A stretch of 64,000 bases of DNA, from assembly GCF_947496775.1 (NCBI RefSeq), contig NZ_CANMDU010000002.1, forward strand, positions 124,001 to 188,000, written 5' to 3'. The translations under genes and the position numbers were made by a program. This document shows positions 54,883-63,449 of the stretch, one piece after another. A model generated the notes under the pieces. That model saw only the letters and a program-made list of their open reading frames with translations. It did not search any database and was not told where the DNA came from. Position 1 is the first letter of the stretch. The number at the start of each line of letters is the position of its first letter. The DNA comes from an uncultured Maribacter sp. GTDB lineage: Bacteria; Bacteroidota; Bacteroidia; Flavobacteriales; Flavobacteriaceae.

Positions 54883-55635
54883 ATGAAAATAGTAGTCACT
54901 TCTTTATTGGTAGTTTTTTTTATGTCCTGTAAGACGAATGAAAAAGAATCTATAAAAGCACAATCTATAATTGACAAAAGTATAGAAGCGAGTGGAGGAA
55001 ATTTACATATTAAAAATAGAACATCATTTGTTTTTAGAGGAAGGAAATATGTTTCTGAACCTAAAAAGGATGGGTTTAGGTTGAGTCGGATTTATATTCA
55101 AGATTCCATGGAAATTGAGGATGTAAAATACGGAGATATGGTAAAACGTTCTGCTGGTGGATCTGTAATGAGGTTACATGATACTTTATCAAAAGCTTAT
55201 GCAAATTCTATTAATTCTGTACATTATTTTTCTAAGCTTCCTTTTGGTTTAAACGATGCGGCTGTGCGTAAAAAAAGTTTAGAAAATGTTTTTTTAAATG
55301 GTAGCGAATATTACAAAGTAGAAATTACATTCCAGGAAGATGGAGGAGGAGATGATTTTGAAGATGTGTATGTTTATTGGATAAATGCAAAAACATATTT
55401 ACCCGATTTTTTGGCCTATTCATTTACCACGAATGGTGGTGGAAGGAGATTTAGAGTGGCTTTTAATGAAAGGTATATAAATGGAATTCGTTTTGTAGAT
55501 TATAAAAATTATAAACCCAAGAATGCTAAATATCCTGCTAAGAATTTAGATGTTCTTTATGCTAAAAAAGAGTTAGATTTACTATCTACAATTGAATTAA
55601 AAGAAATTGAAGTTACTCAGGGCAATTACAATTAA
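54883..55635 (+). CDS. Lipoprotein of unknown function (possibly DUF6503 family)
   Basis: A 250-residue lipoprotein from the ATG at 54883 (MKIVVTSLLVVFFMSCKTNEKES, lipidated Cys at about residue 16); the frame is open to a TTG at 54859 but the signal peptide fits the ATG. The mature part starts with SIIDKSIEASGGNLHIKNRTSFVFRGRKYVSE and continues with beta strands (YYKVEITFQEDGGGDDFEDVYVYWINAKTYLPDFLAY), like the LolA/outer-membrane-lipoprotein-sorting fold seen in related Bacteroidota families. The family name is from memory and not certain. The 3' end overlaps the convergent phosphatase gene by 23 bases. Confidence 0.75.
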   Translation: MKIVVTSLLVVFFMSCKTNEKESIKAQSIIDKSIEASGGNLHIKNRTSFVFRGRKYVSEPKKDGFRLSRIYIQDSMEIEDVKYGDMVKRSAGGSVMRLHDTLSKAYANSINSVHYFSKLPFGLNDAAVRKKSLENVFLNGSEYYKVEITFQEDGGGDDFEDVYVYWINAKTYLPDFLAYSFTTNGGGRRFRVAFNERYINGIRFVDYKNYKPKNAKYPAKNLDVLYAKKELDLLSTIELKEIEVTQGNYN

Positions 55636-56161
55636 TATGTAAGCGCTGTGAAGTTGCTTTGCCATTTATTATTTGTACAATAAAAAGACTGCCGTAATCA
55701 TAATCATCCATATGACTATATTTGTCTTCACCAATCATTTGGTTTACAAATTCGGGAGTAGTGTTACTATGACCAACAATTAGTGTGTTTTGGTTTGCGT
55801 GGTCCGTTTTAAATTGTTCTATTTTAATATCCTCCAAATTATAATATTGAACGTCTAGATTCTTTTTAACAGATGTAGGGGCTGCGGTCATAGATGTTCT
55901 GGAATAATCTGTGGAATAAATTGCGTCTAAATCTATATCAGTAAATATTTCTGCCCAATGCATAGCTCTGCCTAAACCTTTTTGAATAAGTTCTGGGTCA
56001 CTATTTTGAGAATCGCTCCTATCTTTTTCAGCATGCCTAATAAAATAGTATGTAGAAACTTCTTGTATTACTGTTGTTTCCTGCGACTCAGCGGATTTAT
56101 CCTTACAGGAAGATAAACCTACAACCAATAAAATAAGGAATATGCTCTTAAGTACTTTCAT
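55613..56161 (-). CDS. Histidine phosphatase (SixA-like) lipoprotein
   Basis: A 182-residue protein with a lipoprotein signal (SIFLILLVVGLSSCKDK, Cys at about 19). The histidine-phosphatase motif is YYFIRHAEKDRSD (about residue 43, catalytic His), with the second conserved His in LIVGHSNTTPEFVNQMIG and YSTDYSRTSMTAAPT between. Because of the lipid anchor it acts in the periplasm or at the outer membrane, unlike cytoplasmic SixA, so its substrate is more likely a small phosphoester. It overlaps the lipoprotein gene at 54883-55635 tail to tail by 23 bases. Confidence 0.88.
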   Translation of the reverse strand: MKVLKSIFLILLVVGLSSCKDKSAESQETTVIQEVSTYYFIRHAEKDRSDSQNSDPELIQKGLGRAMHWAEIFTDIDLDAIYSTDYSRTSMTAAPTSVKKNLDVQYYNLEDIKIEQFKTDHANQNTLIVGHSNTTPEFVNQMIGEDKYSHMDDYDYGSLFIVQIINGKATSQRLHINCNCPE

Positions 56162-56256
56162 AATTAGTTAGTTTATAAACTCAAAAATTAACTATTAATC
56201 TAACTAAAAATACCAGAAAATAGTATGTTGCATGGCAATTTTTTGTTTTTTTGCAT

Positions 56257-57939
56257 ATGCTTAAAAATAATATAATAGCTCTAGTGTTGTTAATGTTCTT
56301 AGCAACGAATGCGCAAAATATAGATTTGCCTAGTGATATAAGGCAACATAATATAACTAATTTTAATACTAGTTTATTAAACCCTGCTTATTCCCTAAAC
56401 ACTAATACTTCGCAATCTATTGGTTTATGGACGCGATGGCAATGGCAAACTGTGGATGCAGATCCTACTTCTCTTTTTTTAAATTACAATAGAAAAATAG
56501 GAGAAACTTCATCTGTTGGGGTAGGTTTTTTACAAAATAATACTGGAGTATTTATCAATACAGGAGGGGTGGTAAATTATGCACATACTTTTGATTTAGG
56601 TTCTAATGTATTTTTGGGAGTTGGGGTTAATGTAATGGGATATACTCAAGAATTGGCAGATACGCGTTTTCAGGTAGACCCTCAAATTCAACTACCGCAA
56701 TTGGCAAATAGCAACAATTTTATACTGCAAGTTGCTCCAGGGTTGAATTTAAAAATGAATAGATTTAGTATTGGAGTTGTAGCAGAAAATTTATATGATT
56801 ATAATTTTACGAATAAAGAAAGGTCTTCCGTATCCGGAGATCGTGTTTTTTTAGGTTTGGCTTCTTACGAGTTTCCAATTTCTATTTTTGGTTTTAATGA
56901 AAATACTTTTGTAAGACCAGTAGTTTATTATAAAACGGTACCTAATCAAGATTCTCAATTTGGAGTTACAACGATTTTAAATACAAGTAAATTTTGGGTG
57001 CAAGCTGGTTATAATGATTTTTATGGTGTTTCGGGAGGAATTGGAGGAAATTTCTTTAAACGTTTATCTATAGGTGCCTTGGTGGAATTTGGGACTAGTT
57101 CTGATTTAAAAGGAGTAAATGTAGATCCCACGTTTGAATTGGTAACTACATATAATTTCGGAAAGCAAAAGGTTAGAAAAGAAAAAACGAAGGAAGAAGA
57201 GGATGTAGAAAAGGAAGAAAAATTAGCGAAGCAATTATCTAAATCAGAGGCGTTAGCTGCAAAAAAAACTGAAAAACATAAAGTTGAACTAAAGAAGCTA
57301 AAAGCAAAACATCAAAGAGATTCATTGTTGATGGTTAAAAAAGAGGAAACTCTGCTGATGGCAAATAAAAAAGAGGAACGCCAACGAGTTAAAGATTCTA
57401 CTAGAGCTTCTAAACGTCAGCAAAAATTATTAGAGGAAAAGAATCGTCTTAATGAAACAAAGATTGCGAGTGCAGAAGCCGTGCGAATAAAGAAAAAAGA
57501 TTCTATTGATAGAGCTAAGTTAGAAGAAGCTTTGGCTTTTTCTAGAAGGCTAAGAGAGAAAAGAAAGAAAGATTCTGTAGCAAAAAAAGAGCTGGCTTTA
57601 GGAATAATTAATAAAGAAGCTAATATAAAAGCCAATAAAGAGGTAGTAGTAGTTCAAAAGGGTGAAAAGTATGAAGAAGTTACAAAAGAAGGGAATTTAG
57701 AGCCAGGTTATTATTTAATAGCTAATGTTTTTGGAACGAAAAAGTATCTAGAACTTTTTATGAAGGATATGAAAAAGAAAGGTCTTAATCCGGCTTATTT
57801 TTATAGAAGTAAAAATAGGTTTAGTTATGTATACTTAGGAAAGTATAAGACTATTAGTGAGGCTAGAGCAGCAAGGGATAGTAAATTAAATGGAAAGTAT
57901 ACCTCTAAAACTTGGATATTTAGAGTAACGGGAGAGTAA
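56257..57939 (+). CDS. PorP/SprF-type outer membrane protein with coiled-coil and SPOR domain
   Basis: A 560-residue protein in three parts. First, a signal peptide (about 1-19, IIALVLLMFLATNAQ) and a PorP/SprF-like barrel to about residue 310 (LPSDIRQHNITNFNTSLLNPAYSLNTNTSQSIGLWTRWQWQTV, VGVGFLQNNTGVFINTGGVVNYAHTF). Second, a very charged coiled-coil stretch at about 310-470 rich in KKE/KDS. Third, a C-terminal SPOR-like domain at about 480-560 (GYYLIANVFGTKKYLELFMKDMKKKGLNPAYFYR, YVYLGKYKTISEARAARD). PorP/SprF proteins help type IX secretion or gliding adhesins; the SPOR end suggests peptidoglycan binding. The start is the ATG at 56257; a TTG two codons upstream is possible. Confidence 0.88.
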   Translation: MLKNNIIALVLLMFLATNAQNIDLPSDIRQHNITNFNTSLLNPAYSLNTNTSQSIGLWTRWQWQTVDADPTSLFLNYNRKIGETSSVGVGFLQNNTGVFINTGGVVNYAHTFDLGSNVFLGVGVNVMGYTQELADTRFQVDPQIQLPQLANSNNFILQVAPGLNLKMNRFSIGVVAENLYDYNFTNKERSSVSGDRVFLGLASYEFPISIFGFNENTFVRPVVYYKTVPNQDSQFGVTTILNTSKFWVQAGYNDFYGVSGGIGGNFFKRLSIGALVEFGTSSDLKGVNVDPTFELVTTYNFGKQKVRKEKTKEEEDVEKEEKLAKQLSKSEALAAKKTEKHKVELKKLKAKHQRDSLLMVKKEETLLMANKKEERQRVKDSTRASKRQQKLLEEKNRLNETKIASAEAVRIKKKDSIDRAKLEEALAFSRRLREKRKKDSVAKKELALGIINKEANIKANKEVVVVQKGEKYEEVTKEGNLEPGYYLIANVFGTKKYLELFMKDMKKKGLNPAYFYRSKNRFSYVYLGKYKTISEARAARDSKLNGKYTSKTWIFRVTGE

Positions 57940-57975
57940 AATGCAGTAAGGTGTATTTGAATATATATTATTAAG

Positions 57976-58014
57976 AAAAAAGAGATTAAAAAATTATTTT
58001 TTAATCTCTTTTTT
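57976..58014. terminator. Bidirectional terminator overlapping the TetR gene end
   Basis: AAAAAAGAGATTAAAAAAT (57976-57994) and its exact inverse complement (57996-58014) surround one base. It lies between convergent genes. The right arm carries the last codons and the stop of the TetR gene (57994-58014), so the hairpin is partly coding. Confidence 0.87.
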
Positions 58015-58590
58015 AATTAATACCTCAAGGTAAGCAACGGTATTGTATAAATACTTTCTGTCTTTTGTAATAGAAGACATGGTTATAGCCCCTTGAATCA
58101 TTGTGAACATTTGTTTTGCAAACTGTAAAGGAGTAACGGGTAAATAAATTTCTTGACCATTTACTCCGTTTTCTAAAACTAAGGCAATTTTTCCTTCAAT
58201 TTCCTTAATGGTTTCTTTAGCAGCAGCGGCTAGGAGTCTATTGTTATTTTGAGCATCGATACCAACATTTACAATTGGACAACCTCCCATATTTAGAGTA
58301 AAAATGTCATAACGCTGATAGAACTTTAATAGATTAAAAATCTTATCTAAAGTGTTACCTTCTATATTTAGTTCCTCATCAATGGCTTTTAAAAGTAGTT
58401 TGCTATTATATTCGAAAGCCGCTAAAGCTAATGCTTCTTTGTTTTCAAAATTTCCGTAAAGAGCTCCTTTAGTTAATCCAGTAGCATCTGTTAGGTCGCT
58501 CATACTTGTGCCAATATAGCCATGCTTGTTAAAAACAGGAGCTACAGTTGCAATAATAAAGGCAGTAGTTTTTTTTGCTTTACCAGACAT
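57994..58590 (-). CDS. TetR/AcrR family transcriptional regulator
   Basis: A 198-residue repressor. The N-terminal helix-turn-helix is at about 10-55 (AFIIATVAPVFNKHGYIGTSMSDLTDATGLTKGALYGNFENKEALALAAFEY), followed by a helical ligand-binding domain with a TetR_C-like pattern (GCPIVNVGIDAQNNNRLLAAAAKETIKEIEGKIALVLENG). The ligand and targets are unknown. No transporter gene is adjacent. An inverted repeat (TATAC/GTATA, 58626-58641) lies 36 bases upstream of the start and could be its own operator. Confidence 0.93.
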   Translation of the reverse strand: MSGKAKKTTAFIIATVAPVFNKHGYIGTSMSDLTDATGLTKGALYGNFENKEALALAAFEYNSKLLLKAIDEELNIEGNTLDKIFNLLKFYQRYDIFTLNMGGCPIVNVGIDAQNNNRLLAAAAKETIKEIEGKIALVLENGVNGQEIYLPVTPLQFAKQMFTMIQGAITMSSITKDRKYLYNTVAYLEVLIKKEIKK

Positions 58591-58625
58591 TATGGTGGTT
58601 CTTTTTTACGAATATAGAAAAACTA

Positions 58626-58641
58626 TATACTGTGTGGTATA
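58626..58641 (-). promoter_or_regulatory. Possible TetR autoregulatory operator
   Basis: TATAC (58626-58630), six bases, GTATA (58637-58641): a short inverted repeat 36-51 bases upstream of the TetR start. Such small palindromes are common in AT-rich DNA, so this is weak evidence. Confidence 0.25.
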
Positions 58642-58656
58642 AATTTAAATAAAAAA

Positions 58657-58692
58657 AATCGATACCTGTATAAATTTACACAGATATCGATT
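58657..58692 (-). terminator. Terminator after clpB
   Basis: AATCGATA (58657-58664) pairs with TATCGATT (58685-58692) and, inside, CTGT (58666-58669) with ACAG (58680-58683). The positions between (58665/58684 and 58670/58679) are G-U in minus-strand RNA but mismatches on the plus strand, so the stem is continuous only for the clpB transcript. An A run on the left gives the U tract. Confidence 0.82.
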
Positions 58693-58709
58693 AAATAATA
58701 TTTCTTTTT

Positions 58710-61310
58710 TTAAGAAACAAACTCATTCTGGTTTCTAAAAACCAAGGAATCATCAAAAGAATCTATAAGTACTATGCTGTCTGTTTTTATGGAACCTTTA
58801 AGTAACTCTTTAGATAGGTTGTTTAATACTTCTCTTTGTATTACTCTCTTTACAGGTCTTGCTCCATATTGAGGGTCGTATCCTTTTTCTGTTAAAAAAG
58901 CAATAGCTTCAGGAGTAGCATCCAATGTAATATTTTGTTTACTAAGTACTTTTTTTAACTGTTCTAATTGCAGCTCTACAATATGTTTAATATCATTTTT
59001 ACTTAGTGGTGTAAACATTACTATGTCATCTATTCTGTTCAAAAACTCAGGTCTAATTGTTTTTCGGAGTAAGCTCAAAACTTCAAATCTAGCAGCTTCC
59101 GAAGCACGTTGAACATCATCAGTATTTTCAAACTTTTCTTGAATAATGTGACTGCCCATATTACTTGTCATTATTATAATTGCGTTTTTAAAATCGGCAA
59201 CTCGTCCTTTATTATCTGTTAGTCTACCTTCATCTAAAACTTGTAATAGTATATTAAAAGTATCCGGATGCGCTTTTTCTATTTCATCCAATAGAACTAC
59301 GGAGTAGGGGCGTCTTCTAACAGCTTCTGTTAATTGCCCGCCTTCTTCGTAGCCTACATAACCGGGAGGAGCACCAACTAAACGACTTACAGCATGGCGT
59401 TCTTGGTATTCACTCATGTCTATTCTAGTTATTGCGTTTTCATCATCGAACAAATAAGAAGCTAAGGTTTTAGCTAGCTCTGTTTTGCCAACTCCTGTAG
59501 TTCCTAAAAAAAGGAAGGAGCCAATAGGTTTTTTAGTGTCTTGTAAACCAGCTCTGCTGCGTCTAATAGCATCTGAAACAGCTGTTATAGCTTCTTCTTG
59601 GCCGACAACGCGTTTGTGTAATACATCTTCTAGTTGTAATAATTTTTCTCTTTCACTTTGTAGCATTTTAGTTACGGGTATACCTGTCCATTTAGCAACA
59701 ACATCGGCAATATCTTCATTGGTTACTTCTTCTTTTATTAGCGTATCTCCGTTTTGTTGCTCTTTAAGTTCTACTTGTAGTCTTTCTAAGTTTTCTTGGG
59801 AATCTTTAATTTTTCCATATCTCAGTTCTGCTACTTTTCCGTAGTCCCCGTTTCTTTCAGCTCTTTCAGCTTCTAATTTGTAGTTTTCAATATCTTGTTT
59901 TGTTTTCTGAATATTGTCTACAACCGTTTTTTCACTTTCCCATTTCGCAAATATTTCTATCCGTTCTTCTTTTAAGTTGGCTAATTCTACATTCAAAAAT
60001 TTTACTTTTTGAGTATCATTTTCACGTTTAATGGCTTCAATTTCAATCTCTAACTGCATAATTTTCCGATCTAGAACATCTAATTCTTCTGGTTTGGAGT
60101 TAATTTCCATCCGCAGTTTAGAGGCTGCCTCATCCATTAAATCAATAGCTTTATCTGGTAAAAAACGATTAGTAATATAGCGTTGAGATAATTCTACCGC
60201 TGCAATTACTGCCTCATCTTTAATTCGCACTTTATGGTGTGCTTCATATTTTTCTTTTATACCTCTTAAAATGGATATAGCACTTTCTGTATCTGGTTCA
60301 TCTACAATAACCTTTTGAAACCTTCGCTCTAGGGCTTTGTCCTTTTCAAAATATTTTTGATATTCATCTAATGTTGTGGCTCCAATAGCTCTTAATTCTC
60401 CTCTTGCTAAGGCAGGTTTAAGAATATTTGCAGCATCCATGGCTCCTTGACCGCCACCCGCGCCAACTAAAGTGTGAATTTCATCTATGAAAAGAACAAT
60501 ATCTCCATCCGATTCAGTAACTTCTTTTATTACAGCTTTTAGTCTTTCTTCAAATTCTCCTTTGTATTTAGCTCCTGCAATGAGTGCACCCATATCTAGA
60601 GAATAAACAATTTTTTCTTTTAGATTTTCAGGAACGTCGCCTAAGACAATTCTATGAGCTAACCCTTCTGCTATAGCAGTTTTTCCAACTCCTGGTTCGC
60701 CAACCAACATGGGGTTGTTTTTGGTTCTTCTGGATAAGATTTGCAATATTCTTCTTATCTCTTCATCACGTCCGATTACAGGATCTAATTTTGCGCTATC
60801 AGCAAGTTGATTAAGGTTTTTAGCATATTTATCTAAAGAGTTATAGGTTTCTTCTGCGCTTTGGGAGGTGACATTTCCTCCTTTTCTTAATTCGTCAATA
60901 GCAGCCTCTAAGCCCTTAAGAGTTACTCCTTGGTCTTTTAAAACCTTAGATATTTTACTTTTAGATTTAAAAATAGCAAGTAATAAATGTTCCATTGAAA
61001 CAAACTCATCTTTCATTTTTTTTGCCAAGATATTCGCTTCAGTTAGTGTTTTTCCTGTTTCGGGAGAAGCCATAATTTGTCCTCCGCTTACTTTTGAGAA
61101 ACTTTCTAATTCTTTATCTAGAATTTGAGAAATCATTTTGAAGTTTACCTGAAGTTTTTTTAGAAGAAAGGGGAGTACGTTTTCATCTACCTCAGAAATT
61201 CCTTTAAATAAGTGTTCATTTTCTATTTGTTGGTGCCCCATAGATTGAGCAAGGGTTTGGGCTTGTTGTATCGCCTCCTGAGATTTTATCGTGAAATTAT
61301 TAAAGTTCAT
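58710..61310 (-). CDS. clpB: ATP-dependent disaggregase ClpB
   Basis: Rescues aggregated proteins together with DnaK. The full 866-residue layout is present: Clp N domain at about 1-145 (NNFTIKSQEAIQQAQTLAQSMGHQQIENEHLF), AAA1 with GEPGVGKTAIAEGLA (about 205), the coiled-coil M domain at about 405-525 (RKIMQLEIEIEAIKREN, ERAERNGDYGKVAELRYGKI), and AAA2 with FLGTTGVGKTELAKTLA (about 606) and TRIDMSEYQERHAVSRLVGAPPGYVGYEEGGQLTEAVRRRPYSVVLLDEIEKAH. AAA2 Walker A has Thr where Pro is common. Its upstream gap holds TGTCT inverted repeats. Confidence 0.98.
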   Translation of the reverse strand: MNFNNFTIKSQEAIQQAQTLAQSMGHQQIENEHLFKGISEVDENVLPFLLKKLQVNFKMISQILDKELESFSKVSGGQIMASPETGKTLTEANILAKKMKDEFVSMEHLLLAIFKSKSKISKVLKDQGVTLKGLEAAIDELRKGGNVTSQSAEETYNSLDKYAKNLNQLADSAKLDPVIGRDEEIRRILQILSRRTKNNPMLVGEPGVGKTAIAEGLAHRIVLGDVPENLKEKIVYSLDMGALIAGAKYKGEFEERLKAVIKEVTESDGDIVLFIDEIHTLVGAGGGQGAMDAANILKPALARGELRAIGATTLDEYQKYFEKDKALERRFQKVIVDEPDTESAISILRGIKEKYEAHHKVRIKDEAVIAAVELSQRYITNRFLPDKAIDLMDEAASKLRMEINSKPEELDVLDRKIMQLEIEIEAIKRENDTQKVKFLNVELANLKEERIEIFAKWESEKTVVDNIQKTKQDIENYKLEAERAERNGDYGKVAELRYGKIKDSQENLERLQVELKEQQNGDTLIKEEVTNEDIADVVAKWTGIPVTKMLQSEREKLLQLEDVLHKRVVGQEEAITAVSDAIRRSRAGLQDTKKPIGSFLFLGTTGVGKTELAKTLASYLFDDENAITRIDMSEYQERHAVSRLVGAPPGYVGYEEGGQLTEAVRRRPYSVVLLDEIEKAHPDTFNILLQVLDEGRLTDNKGRVADFKNAIIIMTSNMGSHIIQEKFENTDDVQRASEAARFEVLSLLRKTIRPEFLNRIDDIVMFTPLSKNDIKHIVELQLEQLKKVLSKQNITLDATPEAIAFLTEKGYDPQYGARPVKRVIQREVLNNLSKELLKGSIKTDSIVLIDSFDDSLVFRNQNEFVS

Positions 61311-61382
61311 AGCTCTTATAATTTAATGTTATTTCTTAGTTTTGAAATGTTAATGTCAACAACCTTACCAATAGAAATGAAG

Positions 61383-61446
61383 AGACAAAATGTCTTGTTT
61401 AAACAAGAAAATACAGACATTTAGTCAGCTGTAAGTAAATGTCTGT
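61383..61446. promoter_or_regulatory. Nested inverted repeats between clpB and ytxJ
   Basis: In the 162-base divergent gap three inverted repeats lie side by side: AGACA/TGTCT (61383-61395), the perfect palindrome CTTGTTTAAACAAG (61394-61407), and an 11-base pair ACAGACATTTA (61413-61423) with TAAATGTCTGT (61436-61446) separated by 12 bases. The half-site TGTCT/AGACA therefore occurs four times. This could be a shared operator for both genes or an RNA hairpin in the ytxJ leader. It is not the CIRCE element. Confidence 0.4.
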
Positions 61447-61472
61447 TGTTCGACTTATAATAAAAAAAGAAT

Positions 61473-61868
61473 ATGGGAATTTTTGACGGTTTATTTGGAA
61501 AAAGCGGTAACGAAGAAAAGAAAGAAAAAAAAGTAATACCATGGATTCCTTTAAGTTCTTTAGACCAATTGAATGAAATAGAAGAAAAATCTAAGACTAG
61601 GGCACAAATTATTTTTAAACATTCTACCACTTGTGGAATCAGTAGAATGGTAATGAATACTTTTCAAGAAACTTATTCCTTAGATAAAGAACAGGCGGAT
61701 TTGTACTATTTAGATTTACATAGTTTTAGGTCTGTTTCTAATGAGGTAGGTATTAAATTTCAAGTAATACACCAGTCCCCCCAATTGTTGGTATTAAAGG
61801 AAGGTAAGACTATTGTTCATGCTTCTCATGGAGGGATTAATGATATTGTCTTGCAAGAATATGTATAA
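61473..61868 (+). CDS. ytxJ: Bacillithiol-system redox-active protein YtxJ
   Basis: A 131-residue thioredoxin-fold protein of the YtxJ family, monothiol type. The active Cys is C54 in IIFKHSTTCGISRMVMNTF, and the thioredoxin-like strand-turn with cis-proline is in VIHQSPQLLVLKEGKTIVHASHGGIN. An N-terminal basic stretch (residues 11-20) precedes the domain. YtxJ proteins go with bacillithiol, the low-molecular thiol found also in some Bacteroidota; whether this organism makes bacillithiol is not shown here. It is divergent from clpB. Confidence 0.92.
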   Translation: MGIFDGLFGKSGNEEKKEKKVIPWIPLSSLDQLNEIEEKSKTRAQIIFKHSTTCGISRMVMNTFQETYSLDKEQADLYYLDLHSFRSVSNEVGIKFQVIHQSPQLLVLKEGKTIVHASHGGINDIVLQEYV

Positions 61869-62037
61869 AAAAAGCTCTATAAGGATTTTTTTTTAGTTTA
61901 CCACTTTGTTTATACCCTTTAAACGACAAAGAGTAATATCTTTTATAGCACCTTGTAGATTTACCAAATGCCCTAAAAAAAGCTACTTTGTTAATTGTTA
62001 ATTGAATTTTAATAAAATCTGTTTCAAAATAGGTATT

Positions 62038-62056
62038 ATAGTATTTATTATACTAT
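62038..62056 (+). promoter_or_regulatory. Inverted repeat upstream of glyA
   Basis: ATAGTAT (62038-62044), five bases, ATACTAT (62050-62056), immediately upstream of the glyA -7 element and so overlapping the expected -33 region. This is a position from which a regulator could block transcription; no known operator is recognised. Confidence 0.3.
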
Positions 62057-62064
62057 CCAATTCG

Positions 62065-62072
62065 TACTTTTG
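62065..62072 (+). promoter_or_regulatory. -7 promoter element for glyA
   Basis: TACTTTTG, a perfect TAnnTTTG, 28 bases before the glyA ATG at 62101. The rest of the 232-base ytxJ-glyA gap shows only a short direct repeat TTGTTAA near 61988-62002 and no riboswitch I can recognise. Confidence 0.55.
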
Positions 62073-62100
62073 CACATCAAAATAATTGAATAATTAAGAT

Positions 62101-63375
62101 ATGCAACGCGACAACCTAATTTTTGACTTAATAGAAGAAGAAAGAGAACGCCAAATTAATGGTGTTGAGTTAATTGCTTCTGAAAATTTTACAAGCCCAC
62201 AAGTAATGGAGGCAGCCGGATCTGTACTTACGAACAAGTATGCCGAAGGATATCCGGGGAAAAGATATTACGGAGGGTGTGAAGTTGTAGATAAAATAGA
62301 ACAATTAGCTATTGATAGGGCAAAAGAGTTGTTTGGAGCGGAATATGCAAATGTACAGCCACATTCAGGTTCACAGGCTAATGCATCCGTATATCATGCT
62401 TGTTTAAAACCAGGAGATACTATTTTAGGTTTTGACCTTTCTCATGGTGGGCATTTAACTCACGGGTCGCCAGTGAATTTTTCTGGACGTTTGTACAATC
62501 CAGTTTTTTATGGGGTTGATAAAGAAACAGGAAGATTAGATTACGATGCAATCCAGGAAATAGCGACTAAAAAAAAGCCAAAAATGATTATTGCTGGTGC
62601 TTCTGCTTATTCTAGAGATATAGATTTTAAGAAGTTTAGAGAAATAGCAGATAGTGTAGATGCTTTATTATTAGCTGATATTAGTCACCCAGCAGGTTTA
62701 ATTGCAAAGGGAATTTTAAATGATCCTATTCCTCATTGTCATATAGTAACAACAACCACACATAAAACATTACGTGGACCTAGAGGTGGTTTAATTCTTA
62801 TGGGAGAGGATTTTGACAATCCTTTTGGAATTACTCTTAAAAATGGAAAATTAAGAAAAATGTCTGCTTTGTTAAATTTAGCTGTTTTTCCAGGAAATCA
62901 AGGAGGACCTTTGGAGCATATTATAGCTGCTAAGGCAATTGCTTTTGGGGAGGCGCTTTCCGATAATTACTTACACTATATGGTGCAAGTAAAGAAGAAT
63001 GCTGAAGCTATGGCTAAGGCATTTGTAGCAAAAGATTATCATATTATATCTGGAGGAACAGATAATCATATGATGTTGATTGATTTAAGAAATAAAGATA
63101 TTTCAGGTAAAGATGCAGAAAAAGCTCTTGTATTGGCAGATATTACGGCTAATAAAAATATGGTGCCGTTTGATGATAAATCGCCTTTTGTAACCTCTGG
63201 TGTTCGTTTTGGTACGGCAGCGATTACAACAAGAGGTTTAGTAGAAAAAGATATGGCTACGATTGTTGATTTTATTGATGAAGTAATTTCTAATCCGGAG
63301 GACGAATCTGTATTAGCTTCTGTTAAAGAAAAAGTAAATGCTTTAATGAAAGGTAGGGCATTATTTAATGCATAA
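62101..63375 (+). CDS. glyA: Serine hydroxymethyltransferase
   Basis: A PLP enzyme interconverting serine and glycine with tetrahydrofolate, the main source of one-carbon units. It has 424 residues: [89 protein letters not shown], and the PLP lysine at about K222 in [14 protein letters not shown]. The end [26 protein letters not shown] is canonical. It has its own promoter and ends at a long palindromic terminator. Confidence 0.98.
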   Translation: MQRDNLIFDLIEEERERQINGVELIASENFTSPQVMEAAGSVLTNKYAEGYPGKRYYGGCEVVDKIEQLAIDRAKELFGAEYANVQPHSGSQANASVYHACLKPGDTILGFDLSHGGHLTHGSPVNFSGRLYNPVFYGVDKETGRLDYDAIQEIATKKKPKMIIAGASAYSRDIDFKKFREIADSVDALLLADISHPAGLIAKGILNDPIPHCHIVTTTTHKTLRGPRGGLILMGEDFDNPFGITLKNGKLRKMSALLNLAVFPGNQGGPLEHIIAAKAIAFGEALSDNYLHYMVQVKKNAEAMAKAFVAKDYHIISGGTDNHMMLIDLRNKDISGKDAEKALVLADITANKNMVPFDDKSPFVTSGVRFGTAAITTRGLVEKDMATIVDFIDEVISNPEDESVLASVKEKVNALMKGRALFNA

Positions 63376-63387
63376 AACGACAATTAT

Positions 63388-63439
63388 ATAAAGTAAAAAA
63401 GCCAGTTTAAAATATTTTAAACTGGCTTTTTTACTTTAT
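63388..63439. terminator. Bidirectional terminator after glyA (52-base perfect palindrome)
   Basis: Both halves (63388-63413 and 63414-63439) are exact inverse complements with no spacer; the core is AAGCCAGTTTAAAAT and its complement. It serves glyA on the plus strand and the convergent gene ending at 63450 on the minus strand. Confidence 0.9.
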
Positions 63440-63449
63440 TTTATCTTTT

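Noticed and set aside
55613-55627. A third partial copy of the extragenic repeat (CTCAGGGCAA, like the start of copy B)
   Set aside because: The match is about ten bases, lies inside the coding end of the lipoprotein gene, and has no CTCGATTATCGAG block nearby.
59485-59844. Open frames antisense to clpB, including one of 119 residues
   Set aside because: They are shadows of a complete, highly conserved gene.
61869-62100. Glycine or folate riboswitch upstream of glyA
   Set aside because: No known aptamer core and no terminator between the -7 element and the ATG; the leader after the promoter is under 30 bases.
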